Shown in pieces: positions 36,788 through 49,084 of a DNA stretch of 64,000 nt. Under the pieces are notes generated by a model. The model ran no database searches, was not told where the DNA came from, and saw nothing but the letters and a program-made list of their open reading frames with translations. The stretch is from Desmodus rotundus (Eukaryota > Chordata > Mammalia > Chiroptera > Phyllostomidae), in assembly GCF_022682495.2 (NCBI RefSeq), contig NC_071388.1:30178139-30242138 (forward strand), written 5' to 3'. Position 1 is the first letter of the stretch, and the number at the start of each line of letters is the position of its first letter. The position numbers and the translations under genes were made by a program.

Positions 36788-37099
36788 TAACTACCAAGTT
36801 GTAGGTTAAACAGAGGCGGTCTCACCCAGGTGTCTGGTAACTAAGGGAAGTAGTGTTCCCCTCAGTTTGAATGGGCCTAGTAAGTAGTGTTCTCATAGCC
36901 TTGAGACTGGGTCTGAGAAATACTTCCCATAACATGAAGTGGGCTCACATGTATAGTGAACCTGTCAGGCCTTGAACAGTTGCAAAACACAAGTTAACTA
37001 GTATTCTCTGGAAACCATTTTTTTGAAAATATTTGGGCCCCCAAAAGGCATTACAATATTGTTCCACATCATTGTTAAATATTTATATGCACTAGTTTT

Positions 37100-37275
37100 T
37101 CTTGTAACAACAGTTAACACTTATACAAAGCTTCCTGTGTTCAAGAATGGCTCTAAACACTCCATGCATCTACTCACTTCGTCCTCCTAATAATCTTCTG
37201 AGAAACAGACATGACTGCCTCCTGTTACAGAAGTGGACTAGCCTGCCCGTGCTTACCCGGCTAATAAGTAGCAGC
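37100..37275 (+). mobile_element. MIR SINE
   Basis: CAGTTAACACTTATACAAAGC, CTAAACACTCCATGCATCTACTCAC, TCCTCCTAATAATCTTCTGAGAAAC, TTACAGAAGTGGACTAGCC and TACCCGGCTAATAAGTAGCAG follow the MIR order. Confidence 0.8.
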
Positions 37276-37603
37276 CTGCCATGCCTCATTATCAAACTGT
37301 CCCTCCCTCTTTATAATAGAGTGTATCTTTACTTGAAAGCTTTTGAGGAAAAGTACTGTGTGTATTTTTTTGGTTATCTATTTCAATAACCCCTGCACTT
37401 CTTATGTATTGCAAGCAATCAAGAATGGATATAATAAATATTTTAACCAATGGTAATTGTGTTTCAGATAAACGAAAGAATAGTCCCCAAAGATGTGCCT
37501 TGGGCATAGTAAAGTTTTAATAAATATTTGTTGATTATTTCTAATTAAGTACATGGAGACTATGCTAACATTTTCTAAAAACAGTGTTATTTTCTAATTC
37601 TTT

Positions 37604-37811
37604 TTTAATGTGTGTTCTCAAGGAGTTTATTTTATTGATTTTTAGAGAGAGAGAGGAAGGGAGGGAGAGACAGAGAGAGAAACGTCCATTTGCTGTTCCA
37701 CTTATTTATGTGTTCAGTGGTTGCTTCTTGTATGTCCCCTGACCAGGAACTGAACCTGAAACCTTGGTGTATTGGGATCATGCTTAACCAACTGAGCGAC
37801 CAGTCCAGGGC
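37604..37811 (-). mobile_element. VES-type SINE, antisense
   Basis: Reverse complement: TTTATTTTATTGATTTTTAGAG (A tail side), GAGAGGAAGGGAGGGAGAGACAGAG, TGTCCCCTGACCAGGAACTGAACC (B box) and CCAACTGAGCGACCAGTCCAGGGC (head). ATTTTCTAATTCTTT at 37588-37602 and ATTTCCTAATTCTTT at 37812-37826 form the target-site duplication. Confidence 0.92.
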
Positions 37812-37959
37812 CATTTCCTAATTCTTTAGTCAGATAAAATTCAGTAAAAATGAAACAACACATTTCCCAAATAAAATTATTTAACTGACAGCTCAAGCAC
37901 ATGAATACCAAAAATATACTTTGAAACACTTCTTTAAACTGTTGATTTTTTCTTTACAA

Positions 37960-38446
37960 TATTAAGACACTCTACTGAGTTGAATATTCTACACCCAAAT
38001 TCATGTCTGCCCAGACCTCAGAATGTGAATTATTTTGATATAGGGTCCTTGAAAATATGATTAGTTAAGATGAAGTTATATGGAATTAATTGGGTCCTAA
38101 ATCTAATAACTGGTGTCCTTAGCAGAAGGTAATGGGCTGACACAGGGACACAGAGACAGAGAGACAGAGACAGACATACGGGGAGAGAACCGTGGGATGA
38201 CAGAGGTAGAAACTGGAGTGACGCATCTATAGTCACTGATTGTCAAGAATCACCAGCAACCCCCAGAAGCAGGAGAGAGTCATGGAACAGACTCTCCCCC
38301 AGAAGCTTCAGGAAGAGCCAGTCTGGCAGATACCTTGATTTGGGGCTTTTAGCCTCTGGAACTGTGAGAGAATAAAATTTCTATTGTTTTACATCACTTA
38401 GTTTGTGGTAATTTGTTATGGCAGCCCTAGGAAAATAATACAGATG
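37960..38446 (+). mobile_element. MLT1-type LTR (ERVL-MaLR)
   Basis: GAATATTCTACACCCAAATTCATGTC, ACCTCAGAATGTGAATTATTTTGATATAGGGTCC, ACTGGTGTCCTTAGCAGAAGG, GGCTTTTAGCCTCTGGAACTGTGAGAGAATAAA and GTGGTAATTTGTTATGGCAGCCCTAGGAAAATAATAC are MLT1 phrases in forward order over about 490 bp. The LTR's own poly(A) signal AATAAA is retained. A nearly complete solo LTR; no internal retroviral gene is present. Confidence 0.92.
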
Positions 38447-38869
38447 CTAATGTCAAATGTTAATATTTGCTTATTGTTAGAGATTCACTGATGCCTCAAT
38501 TGTTTTGACATTAGTAAAAAACTATTTTATAAATATCACTATTTTTGTTTCTATTATAACATGCATGGTCTTAATTTATCTAAAGTGATCACTTTTCAAA
38601 GCAGTATTAAATATCTAATTTAAACTTTTGAATAAGTTCAGTCTCTGCCAGTTAATTATTTGTTGCTATACAGTGATATGAAACTAGTATTATATTTTCT
38701 CCATTAACATTAACAATCCTAAGTCATTTCATTTCTGCCCAACAGATAGTGGTGTACAAATAACTCAATAGAGCTTTTAGTGAAAGGCAAGCCAGACAGG
38801 CTCCCATTGTGTTTTCAAAACGATGATCTTTCCTTCTTTGTTGTTCATGAAGATAAGATGATAGTTTTG

Positions 38870-39770
38870 CAACCCAATTAAAAAATGGGCAAAGGATTTG
38901 AACAGACACTTCTCCAAGGAGGACATACAGAGGGTCCAGAGACATATGAAAAGATGCTCAGTATCGCTAACTATCAGAGAGATGCAAATTAAAACCACAA
39001 TGAGATACCACCTCACAATGGTCAGAATGGCCATCATAAACAAATCAACAAACAAATGTTGGAGAGGTTGTGGAGAAAAAGGAACCCTAGTGCACTGTTG
39101 GTGGGATGGCAGACTGGTGCAATCACTATGGAAAACAGTATGGAATTTCCTCAGAAAACTAAAAATGGAACTGCCTTTGACCTGGTAATCTCACTGTTAG
39201 GATTATATCCTAAGAACCCTGAAACACCAATCCAAAAGAACCTATGCACCCCAATGTTCATAGCAGCACAATTTATGATAGCCAAGTGCTTGAAGCAACC
39301 TAAGTGCCCATCAGCTAGTGAGTAGATCAAAAAACTGTGGTACATTTGCACAATGGAATTCTATGTAGCAGAAAGAAAGAAGGAGTTCCTACCCTTTGTG
39401 ACAGCATGGATGGAACTGGAGAGCATTATGCTAAGTGAAATAAGCCAGGTGGTGAGGGACAAATACCATATGATCTCACCTTTAACAGGAACCTAATGAA
39501 TGAAACAAACAAACAAGCAAAATATAACCAAAGACACTGAAATTGAGAATAGGCTGACAGTGAAGAGAGGGGAGAGGGGAGGGAACTTAAGGGGAAAAGG
39601 GTAAAGGGTTTGCAAAGACAATTATAAAGGACACATGGACAGTAACAGGGGTGGAGGTGGAAATGGGAGGGAGGTGGGGAGGGCTGGGGGATTGGGCTGG
39701 CGTGGGAGGAAAGGCAGAAAACTACTTGAACAACAATAAAAAATAATAAATAAATAAATAAATACAATTA
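38870..39770 (+). mobile_element. L1 3' end, sense, with target-site duplication
   Basis: 5'-truncated L1 of about 900 bp: ORF2 C-terminal end (AAAAAATGGGCAAAGGATTTG, GATGCAAATTAAAACCACAATG, GGAGAGGTTGTGGAGAAAAAGG, GAACTGGAGAGCATTATGC) plus 3' UTR and an AATAAATAAATAAAT tail. AGATAAGATGATAGTTTTG at 38851-38869 and AAATAAGACGATAGCTTTG at 39771-39789 are the target-site duplication. Stops and frameshifts split ORF2 (frames at 38898-39188 and 39056-39325). Confidence 0.95.
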
Positions 39771-39789
39771 AAATAAGACGATAGCTTTG

Positions 39790-42700
39790 GACATAATTTC
39801 AAAGCTACATATACTCCATTAATGAAATTTTAAGTTATTGAACAATGAATCTGGCAATTTTACTAGGTTGACAAAAGAAAAAATTGATAAAGTCATTTCT
39901 GACTATATAAAGCCATTTTATAATTATACAAAAACACTTTAACCTTTTGTTTTATTTGCTCAACCAAGCTCCTCTCTTCTTACCCCAGAAATATTTTCTT
40001 TGAAATAAAAGAACTAAGAACATTATTTGTATCAAGATTTTACTTCTGATACTATTTTGTAACTGCATTAAATTCTGAAAATGTAACTCAAAAATAGGAA
40101 CAATATTTAATGGAACCTAGAATGACTAAGTTTTTTTCTTATTTTAACAATTTCCTGGCTCTCTAAGAAATATCCTTTAAATGGTTAAGTGCATTTCCAA
40201 ACAATAAGAAGAAATATATTGTTTTTAATTGGTACAAAGATAATATTTACAGTTGGAAATTTTTTTCAAATTTGACATTTGGGACTTAAGTGTGCATGAA
40301 TCACTAGGAAAGTTTACTTGCTGTTGGCATCTCCTATGGATTTAAATCTATACTGGAACTGTATCACTGGGGAAATAGAGAAAGATATGAGAAGAGTGTG
40401 AGTTGGAAGTGCTGACTAGTTTTTTATTCTAGCCACCAAAGTATAAATAACAATTAATTTTTCTCATGTAAGGTAAGTGCATGATTATGGTTTCTAAGCA
40501 GAAAAAAGTATTCTAGAAGCAGTATAACAATTCAATAATTCCCCCTTAATTTGTGGGCTGGGATATACATATAAGTAAATGTATTACCTCTTAATTCATC
40601 AATTCTACATGGGGATGAGGCTGCTGAGTTACCTCGTCATTGAAACAGGCAAGATGCTTAGATCAGTGTCTAAGATACACATAAAATTAGTGCTATACTA
40701 TGCAATTTTCATGGAATGTGTTTACTAATATCTGTGGTCATGTTAAAGGCTATTGAGAGCTCTACATAAATAAGGAAACTCTCTATACTATAGACATTAC
40801 ATAAAATTTTTTACTGATATCCAGCCATGGAATGTTTGCTTTTCCAAGCTACTTAAAAACAAAAAAATATATAACAGTAAGATTCTTTCCAGAAGCCATT
40901 TCCTAGCTTAGTATAAACTTTGTCTTATTTCTTACTCTCATGATAAGAATTCTGTTTTTGAAAGGTCAGGAAACCATGGGATATTGGCCAGTGGCCAGCT
41001 GATCCTTCACGCTGAGCCTGGAATCAGAGCATATTGAATTTACCAGGCTATTAGTGTAAGAAGAATGCATGGTGGGGTGGAGAGAGAGGGGCCACAGCTA
41101 AGCTCGCCTACAAACAGGGAGCATGCATTAATTCCAGAGCTGCGAATAGACCACAGGGAAACACCACAAGGATTAAAGCCCACATATGCCCCTGTTGTGC
41201 TTCGTACATAGGCACTTATTAATTCAGCTGTTCTGTCCTCAAAAACCAAGAATATTTATAGATGTAAAGCCGAAGGAGGGAAAAGCAGAGGAAAGGATTT
41301 AGAATCCTAGTCTCCATTCCACGAGCCTTGGCTGCACCCACGTGCCTTCACACAGCTCTGAGACATCGGAAGTCAGGACACTATGAAGAGGCTCCCAGAG
41401 GCTAAAACCCACTCCAAGATCAGGGTGCAGAATAAGGTCACTAACCCATTTAAAAAATCGGGGTCAGCAATCTATTAGAATAAAAGTAACTACTCCTCGG
41501 GTTTGCAAGGGGTCAAAATCTTTGAACTTGAATGCAAAATATTTTTATTACTTCACTCACAGCTAAAGGCAAAGATAGGCAGGCTTTCAGTAAATCGGTC
41601 TGCAGCCCTCCTCCTTTACTCCCCATCCTCAATGGCGCCAGCATCCTCTGGCACTTTACCCAGCCGCATCCCAACCCCAAATCTCCAGGATTCAGAGATC
41701 CACATTTCAGTTGCCTGAGATTCTGTGGAGGAAGATAACCTGCCTCACCCAGAGAGAATCCTGTGCCAAATCATTCATTTCTGAGTGAGGATTTCAAGTC
41801 TTCAAGTCCTAGTGTTCAGGTACATACATTTCAAATATAGTAAGCTGGTTAGGAAAAAAAAAGGAAGGAGGTAGAAAAAACAACAAGAAGGAAGAACAAC
41901 CAAGGAGTACATGCTATGGTTTACTGAAGTTACAGGAACCGTATGACATATTGGGTGGACCTTGGAAGACTCAAGGAGGCCAGGAAAAGGTTCCCAGGGT
42001 GTTCAGATGTAGACATCCCCAAACTGGGCTGTCCTGTGGTGTAACCACCTGGTGGTACACACAGTCAAAACTGCAAAGTGTGTGTGCGCATTAAATTTAA
42101 ATGCATTGCAAAGTGAGAAGCCAAGATTTCATTTTGCAGTCCCCTGTTGCACGGTACCAGGCAGATTAATTAAACTTGTTGTTTCAAGTTCAACACTGCT
42201 GTTCCTTCCCTTTCAGTGTTTTAAATCAGTGTTTTAGCTGATTTTTCTCCCAACATGCTTTCATTCTTGTTAAACATGCATTGTGCTCTTTAGTCACATC
42301 TGTAACTTTGTTGCACGTCAAATAACACATCTCTGCTGTTGTTGGAGGAGGTCATGGAGAGGATGCAAGCTGGACCTGGGCAGTCGGAAGCCCCTCACCC
42401 TCTCCCCTGTCCTTGGAACGTTTGTTCCTCCTGCCATTCTGATAGCTGAAGACTATTCAAGGATGCAGCTGTGAGAGAGCAATGTGTTATTCAGACCATC
42501 TGGATGGTATACTTGACTGAATGCAAGGATTCTGTACAAATTTTTAAGACTCTGGCAGGCCAGTACATCTATTGGTCCTATGGCCACCTAAGACAAGCCT
42601 CATATGTAAGTAAGTTCCTTGCTTATTAAACCTGCTATCTCCCAACCTGGAGTGGTCTGCCTCTTTCTTCCGTCTCTCTTTGCCCTCAGTGTACCAGAGC

Positions 42701-43789
42701 CAGTTACGTACTTCATACAGAAAATCCTCAGTTTGCAAACCAGCACCTGGTTTTCTTTCAGGATTAGCCTTTTTGATAGCTTTTGCAAACTAAAGGATAT
42801 GTTGGAGATTTAAAAATCTTGAACTACCCCAAGTTAACCACAAGCTTGGCAGGGTTGTTATCCTCCATGTTTCAGAAAAGTTTCTGGTTTGGGCTTGAAT
42901 AGACACGAGGCAAACAGCACATCTTCGTAACAACTGCTGTCCCAGTTGCGACCCACAGCAGGACTGGCTGCCATGAGTGAGACAACAGCTGTCCCTGTTC
43001 CTGCCCAAAGTAACAGAAACCAAAGGCTGAACGAAGTTAACTGCTTTGCCTTGGGAATTTACTTCCTGGTGTTCACTTGGGTTCTGAATTCCTCATATTT
43101 CTGTACATATGACATATTGTTCCATGTCTCCAAAGTTTTAGGAAGTGCCCTACTGAGTGTCCTAACTATCTCTGCCAGTTTGCTAGGCCCTCAGATGCCC
43201 TGGGATGACTTGAAGGTGGGTGAATGGTGGGCAATTTAACCAGCGGCAAGGAAAGTAACACATGCCTGTTTGTGTGGTCATCCCCTTCCAATGGGACCAT
43301 TTGTACATTTTTTTTTTCTGGGCTAGGATAATCATAGCATTTTCCCCTCATGTACTACTATTGGTTTTCCATAAGATAGATCGGTAGTGAAACTTATCTG
43401 GTTATTATAAAGGAAGGATGTGCATGGGGTGGATCAACTTGGATCTTAATCTTCTTTGGCCAGAACAACTGCTTAATCATTCTTCTGCCTCCAGCCAGAG
43501 TTGCCCAAATCATTAGGGATTAAAGAATTCATACTGTTGTTAAGCTCTTTGACTGTTTCATGAATTGAAAGCTTTGTTAAGACCTAGCTTCCATGTAACA
43601 TCATTTAAAGGAAAAAGACAGTAAATACAGGTCTAGACTTCCAGCTTCCAAGCTAAGAAATAGGTGAAGGCTTCCATGGCCAGTGTCTTTCTCAGTGAGT
43701 CTTAACTTAGATGTAGAGGAAGGAGAGAACAACTTAAGAGGTGGGCACATTAGCTGAGGGTGCAGGGAACCCAGACCTAACCTGAAGGC
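39790..43789. other. Intergenic sequence, nothing named
   Basis: A long stretch without recognised transposons, mostly AT-rich, moderately GC-rich near 41.3-41.8 and 42.3-43.3 kb. No frame exceeds what chance gives and none resembles a known protein. It could hold conserved noncoding elements; that needs alignment. Confidence 0.4.
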
Positions 43790-43915
43790 TGCTGCAACTG
43801 TTCTCATTTACGAGTGAGCCAATGGAGGCTCACAGAGATCAAAAAGCTTGTCTGACTTCAGAAAGCTAAAGAACGGTGCAGCCAGGCATCAGATTCCTAT
43901 CTGCCTCCTTGCCTC
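43790..43915 (+). mobile_element. MIR SINE
   Basis: TTCTCATTTACGAGTGAGCC, GAGGCTCACAGAGATCAAAAAGCTTGTCTGACTTCAGAAAGC follows the MIR core and 3' part. Confidence 0.7.
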
Positions 43916-44569
43916 GTGGCAGGAAAAAGCATAAACCCTCGGCTGTATTCTCCCACAGTGTTTTAACTGTGGTATTTCTCAACACTAGTGCATTGCGCCG
44001 TCAAGATCCTGGGTCACGACCAGCACTGCCATGAAACAGAAAAGCAGGAAATGGCACGAGCTGTTTCTCAAAACTTTTATTTCCTTTATATAATACACAC
44101 ATATTCATGCACAGTTTGGGGATATAAATACATTTATTTCTTCCTGTAATCCTACTCAGAAATAAAACTAATTAAACTGCCACACAATTCTCCTTTTGGG
44201 ATTCTTTGTTATTCTATAAAAACCACAGTTTATGAGTTTGAGGAACATTGTTTTGAGGCAAAGCAATTGCATTATGAGTTTTTTCCTCCAAGAGCAGAGA
44301 TTAATGGAACTATTGACTCATGCAACTCCCCTCTGCAATATTGTGAAATTCTCCAGTGTGAATCTGGTAAGACAGCTATATCTCACTATTATGGTATTTA
44401 CAATTTACTGTGAAATACTTTAACATAGCAAATGTGGTGTGCTTATATGTGTGGATGTGCATGCGTGTGGCTAGGGGAGCTTTGTTAACGTAGAACGTTA
44501 GTGCTGCTGGCGCCCTAGCAACAAAGGCAAGTCCCGCAGATGGCGAATCAGCCCCAGTACAAATCTAGT

Positions 44570-44985
44570 CTGGTGACTCCCAGCCCTGGCTATACATTGG
44601 AATCACCTGAAGCTTTTAAAAAGAATTTAATAGCTACAATATTTTAGTTCTTCAATTATCATACAATGAGACTGACCTTTTTTCCCCCGTTGTAGTGCAG
44701 AGCTATGAGTGTGAATATGAGTACAGATTTGTATAACAACCTTACACTCAGAAGACGGAAGAGTTTCTCCACCTAACAACTCCTTTGTGTGTGCTGCCCA
44801 CGCAGGGTCACCCCTCCCCACCACCACGTCCCCTGCCAATCCTGATTCATTGAGAGGCTTGTAAAAAGTACTAATGTGCAGGTGCTGCCCTCACAGTTTC
44901 GGATTTAATTAGACTGGGGTTGGGGCTGGGGTGTCTTTAAAAGTTTCTTCAGGAGCCCTCATGTGCATCCAAGGCTGCAAGACCG
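44570..44985. mobile_element. MER5A split by about 200 bp
   Basis: The first half, GGTGACTCCCAGCCCTGGCTATACATTGGAATCACCTGAAGC, is at 44570-44625. The second half, GCTGCCCTCACAGTTTCGGATTTAATTAGACTGG through GGAGCCCTCATGTGCATCCAAGG, is at 44835-44985. The intervening sequence is unassigned and does not look like a recent insertion. Confidence 0.7.
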
Positions 44986-45514
44986 GTGCTCTCGTCAGGG
45001 CGCATACCCCGGAGGCTGCTCTCAAAGATCTACTTTCTTCAGCCCCAATCAGCACTGTTTTGTTAGGTAGCACAGTGGATATTAAAGACTTGTTTTCATT
45101 CTACAAATGAATGGTGTTCAAAATATGTGAGTAAGCTGGAGGAATTCTAGTATAGGCACCTCCCCTCTCCCACAAGGAGGTCTGAGCACACGGTGAGCCC
45201 AGCACCCACTGCAGATGGACCCGGGTCTCTGAGGGGAAGACTGCCAGGCACGGGAGCTGACCACAAGGTGAGCTGAATTCTGGTGATGGAATATCATGAG
45301 CTCTGCCCTGACAAACCCTTCACGCCTCGTGCCTGTCTAGAACGCCTCTCCTTTTAGTGACTCGTGGAGACTTCAGAAAAGTTTACTACAGTTTCTGCTT
45401 GCCTGTAAATATTTGCTTTGCAAATTTGATCTGAGACTGCTTTCATTGTAATTCACCATCTGGCTGAGAGATGCTGGGGAGGGATCAGTACTCTTCCCCA
45501 CTTCTAACTGGTTT

Positions 45515-45680
45515 AATAGTAGTCCTCGCTCTTCACGGCACATTAGAATCACCTGGAGAATTTTCCAAATCCTGATTCCCTGATGACACCGTGGTGTAAT
45601 TAATTTAGTCTGGGAGTGGGACACAGGTATCACCACTTCAGAAATTCTCCAGCTGTGTGAACTACTGCATTAGAGACTAC
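45515..45680. mobile_element. MER5A (hAT-Charlie MITE)
   Basis: GCTCTTCACGGCACATTAGAATCACCTGGAGAATTTTCC, then TGGTGTAATTAATTTAGTCTGGGAGTGGGACACAGGTATC, the MER5A order. The second copy within 1 kb of the one above. Confidence 0.8.
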
Positions 45681-45879
45681 TGATACCTGCCAAAAAGAAT
45701 CTAATAATTTTGAATAAATAAATTGGTTTAAATTTGTTCCACTCAGTAAGTTGAACTCCATCTTCCCTCACCAACACATCTAGGCCTGGCTCCCAGCAGA
45801 GCAGCTGCCAGATGCCTGGTTCCACGACCACCATCTCCACCTCTGGTCTCTCTGCTTTGAGCCATAAGCTCTCCTTAAA

Positions 45880-46395
45880 AGATGCATTAGTATCTACTGC
45901 TGTTTAACCAGTTACTCCAAAGCCTAGAAGAATAAACAGTTATTCTCTAAAGTTTGTGTGAGCCAGGAAGCTGAATATGACTTATCTGGGTGGTTGTGGC
46001 TCACGGTCACCATCAAGTTGTAGTCTGAAGCCTTGCCTGGGGCTGGAGGATCCGCTCCACACTCACTCGTGTGGCTGTTGGCAGGAGCCCTCAGTTCCTC
46101 ACAGGCTGTTGGTCAGAAGCCTTGATTTGTCACCGCATAGATGTGGTTTCAAGGTAAGGCCGTTTGAATATCCTCATAACATGGTAGCTGCCTTCCAAGA
46201 GAAAGCAGAGGAAGCGGCGGTGTCTTTTAGGACCTAATCTCGGAGTCACACATCCTCGCTTCCCTTTCGTTTCCTTTGTTGGAAGCTGGTAACTAAGTCT
46301 AGCTCACGCTCAAGGGGAGGAAACTAGACTTCACCTCTTGAAGAGCAGACTCTCAAAGGTTTTGTGAACAAATCTTAAAACCACCACAGAAGAAA
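45880..46395. mobile_element. Old mammalian repeat, family not named
   Basis: Phrases such as TGAGCCAGGAAGCTGAATATGACTTATCTGGGTGG, GGTCACCATCAAG and TTCCAAGAGAAAGCAGAGGAAGC resemble a dispersed LTR-type repeat of placental mammals. Boundaries and name uncertain. Confidence 0.45.
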
Positions 46396-46984
46396 TTGGC
46401 CAGAGCTAAGGGACTATAAAAGGTGTTTAATTACCTTTATGGAAAAAAATAATCTAATTCCACTAGGATGCATAAAATTAACAGGAATCAGAGACCTACA
46501 GAACCCAAAAACTCTGAGTTGAGACAACAAATTTGTTTATTGTTAACATATTAATGGGCAAGCATGATTATGTGTTCCCATACCTACGTCTTACAAAGAG
46601 GACAAACATGCCAGATCAAGAAGTCATCTCATCTTGCTCAAATCCATGTCTTCCGATGAATCAGTCCTTTAAAAGATATGTACTTTATGGGGAATGCTGT
46701 ATATGTGTTAGCAGATAAACAGAAATGACATTTAATTTCAAGCATCATTAGTACCATACAGGGAATGGTGAGAACAAGGTCAGCCAAGATGGTAAAGGAC
46801 GAAAGTATTTCATTTCCAATTACTTAAAACAGTGTATTAATGCAGCAGCTAAGATAATGCTGAGTGCTTGCCAACTTAAAATAGAAAGTTTTACAAGAGA
46901 GAGCTAGAAAGCCTTTATAGCTAAAGATCTCAACATGCTCTATTTTCTGTTGAAATCACCGCTTTTACAGCAAGCATTTGGATC

Positions 46985-47205
46985 ATATAGAATAGGTGTC
47001 TACAGCCTGCGGGCCAAACCCGGCATGCTTTCGGTGAATGTAAATCAACTTTGATTGGAACACAGCTATGCTCATTCCCGTATGCAGTGTCTCTGGCTAC
47101 TCTCACAGTAAAACAGAGTAGTTTCAAAAGAGTCTCCATGGCCCTCAAGGACTAAAAGATTTACTATCTGGACCTTTACAGAACACAGTTTGACAGTCTT
47201 TGGTA
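46985..47205 (-). mobile_element. hAT-Charlie type non-autonomous element, antisense
   Basis: GCCTGCGGGCCAAACCCGGC, TGATTGGAACACAGCTATGCTCATTCCCGTATGCAGTGTC, GATTTACTATCTGGACCTTTACAGAACACAGTTTGACAG is the reverse complement of the widespread element whose forward copy is at about 55095-55295 here. Confidence 0.75.
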
Positions 47206-47267
47206 CAGGCTAGAGAATAGAAATATACAAGTACTTTTAACTTTATTACAATAATCCCTAAGCTTTT

Positions 47268-47474
47268 AAAAAATATTTTATTTATTTACTTTTATACAGA
47301 GGGGAAGGGAGGGAGAAAGGGAGCAAGAGAAACATCAATGTGTGGTTGCCTCTTGAGTGCCCCCCTACTGGGGACCAGGCCCACAATTCAGGCATGTGCC
47401 TTCACTGGGAATCGAACCAGCAACCCTTGGTTTCATAGGCTGTCACTCATCCACTGAGCCACACCAGCCAGGGC
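47268..47474 (-). mobile_element. VES-type SINE, antisense
   Basis: Reverse complement: AAAATATTTTATTTATTTAC, GGGGAAGGGAGGGAGAAAGGG, CACTGGGAATCGAACCAGCAACC (B box) and ACTGAGCCACACCAGCCAGGGC (head). TAATCCCTAAGCTTTT (47252-47267) and TAATCTCTAAACTTTT (47475-47490) are the target-site duplication. The closest copy to the active consensus in this window. Confidence 0.95.
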
Positions 47475-47704
47475 TAATCTCTAAACTTTTTATCACAGAT
47501 TGTTTGGGCCTTAAAGGCAGATTGATGCAAGAGGAAACACGGCAATCAACAGACGGACAAAACAGCATGTCATTATTTATTAAAACTTGCTACTTTTAGG
47601 ACAATATGACTAAAAGTATTTCCTCCTTCTCTACTGTTGTTCTTCCCCATAAAGAAAAATATGACTCTAAAGTCAGTCAACATTCTTTAGGTTTTACGTG
47701 ATAG

Positions 47705-48140
47705 AAAAGAACCTCAAACTTGCTTAGGAAAAAAAAAGAGGCAAGGAGAGATTTATTGGCAAATAAAATCAAAGGAAATTAGAACCTGGGAATTTAAACA
47801 CCATTCTCTTTCTTTATGACTGACTCTCTCCCTTTCCCACTTTCCTCCTCTCTCCCTAGACCCCAATTCTATTCTACTTTCTGTGTCAGCTTCATTATTT
47901 CCCGCTGCAACTGGATTTGCTCCATGGCATGGGGAGAATGACCCCTGGCAACTCCAGCTGTAATGTTCCCTGCCCTCACCGGAGCCAGAGAGCATTTTTC
48001 ATACCCAGCCTCAGCATAGAAATCCAAGAAGATGGAGTTGGTTTGGGGTTCTCCCCCGTGGTGGTGACAGGTTGGGCCTTTCTCCACATGAAGAGCTGAA
48101 GAGGAAATGGTGTGTGGACGAGAGGACAACCAGTGGATGA
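47705..48140 (-). mobile_element. Old mammalian repeat, family not named
   Basis: AAACTTGCTTAGGAAAAAAA, GGAGAGATTTATTGGCAAATAAAATC, TTCTGTGTCAGCTTCATTATTT resemble a dispersed mammalian repeat (GGCTAGCTTAAGCAAAAAGG...TTTATTGGCTCA type). A related piece follows at 49085-49370 and 49790-49900. Confidence 0.45.
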
Positions 48141-48639
48141 GCGTGAAGCCTAACGGAGTGCTCCTGCCTGGTTACAACTGGCCCTCCCACATGCTCACAC
48201 CAGCCAAGGAAATTCTAAGAGGGTATTGCATCGAATCCTTAGAAGAGGCTTATGCAGGCCTCTTGTAAATGGCATTTAATATATTCTGATTTTACTCTCT
48301 AGATTTTACAACTCCATTCATCTGTTTCTCAAGAACTTCTTTACTCCTGATGCTCTAATGGATGCTTCAAAGAAGGCAGACATACAGTGTTACATCTTTC
48401 TCTGATCTCAGGTCAAAGAATTCCAATTTCTTGCTTATTCCTCTAAATCCTATGGCTGAGACTTTTATTTTTTTTTACTTCCATTACTTTTTTTTTTTTG
48501 CAAAATTTAGAACACACCTTCCGAATATATGAAACTCAGAATGTGACACCCGCTAGTGATCCGTATGACTCCTGCTACATTTAAAATTAGCATTGGAATC
48601 AGATTCACTTGGGAAGAAACTGTGCTCTGCCACTTATTT

Positions 48640-48700
48640 AAAATTGTATGATCTTGAAATAATCAATATTCTCATTTTATAAATGAGGGCTCTAAGCTAT
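48640..48700 (+). mobile_element. MIR SINE fragment
   Basis: TGATCTTGAAATAATCAATATTCTCATTTTATAAATGAGGGC corresponds to the MIR middle part. Confidence 0.6.
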
Positions 48701-48704
48701 TCAC

Positions 48705-49055
48705 TTAGTAAATATTTATTGAAAGTATCAGAGGTTGGGATGCAACCATAAACAAGAGAAATAAGGTCTCTACCCTCATAGAACATATATGTCAAGTGTA
48801 TAGACAGGTTAATAGTGGTTTCCCTACACTGTGGTAAGTACTGTGATACAAAACACATGATGCTGTAGGAAGACAGAGAAAAGGTATGCACAGTAGACTT
48901 GGCGGGGGAGAGGGGGTGGTGGGGAGAGGTAAGACTCTTCCCTGAGGAACCCGTATCTAAGTTGAGACTTAGAGTAATGAGCCGAGCAAATGAGAGATGA
49001 GCATAGGGACTGAACAGTATCTGGGGAGAGAGTAGGAGACACATTTACCAAGATA
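48705..49055 (-). mobile_element. L2 LINE 3' region, antisense
   Basis: TAGTAAATATTTATTGAAAG, GGTCTCTACCCTCATAGAACATATATG, GTACTGTGATACAAAACAC and CCTGAGGAACCCGTATCTAAGTTGAGACTTAG read as the reverse complement of the L2 3' region. Diverged. Confidence 0.7.
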
Positions 49056-49084
49056 TGAGAGGGCATAATGCTTTAAAGGAACTG

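Noticed and set aside
37960..38446. Possible endogenous retrovirus with genes
   Set aside because: Only an MLT1 LTR is present; neither this nor the copy at 28138 has an internal region with gag, pol or env-like frames.
38898..39325. Frames of 96 and 89 aa on plus
   Set aside because: Pieces of a 5'-truncated, frameshifted L1 ORF2 with a target-site duplication; retrotransposon remnant only.
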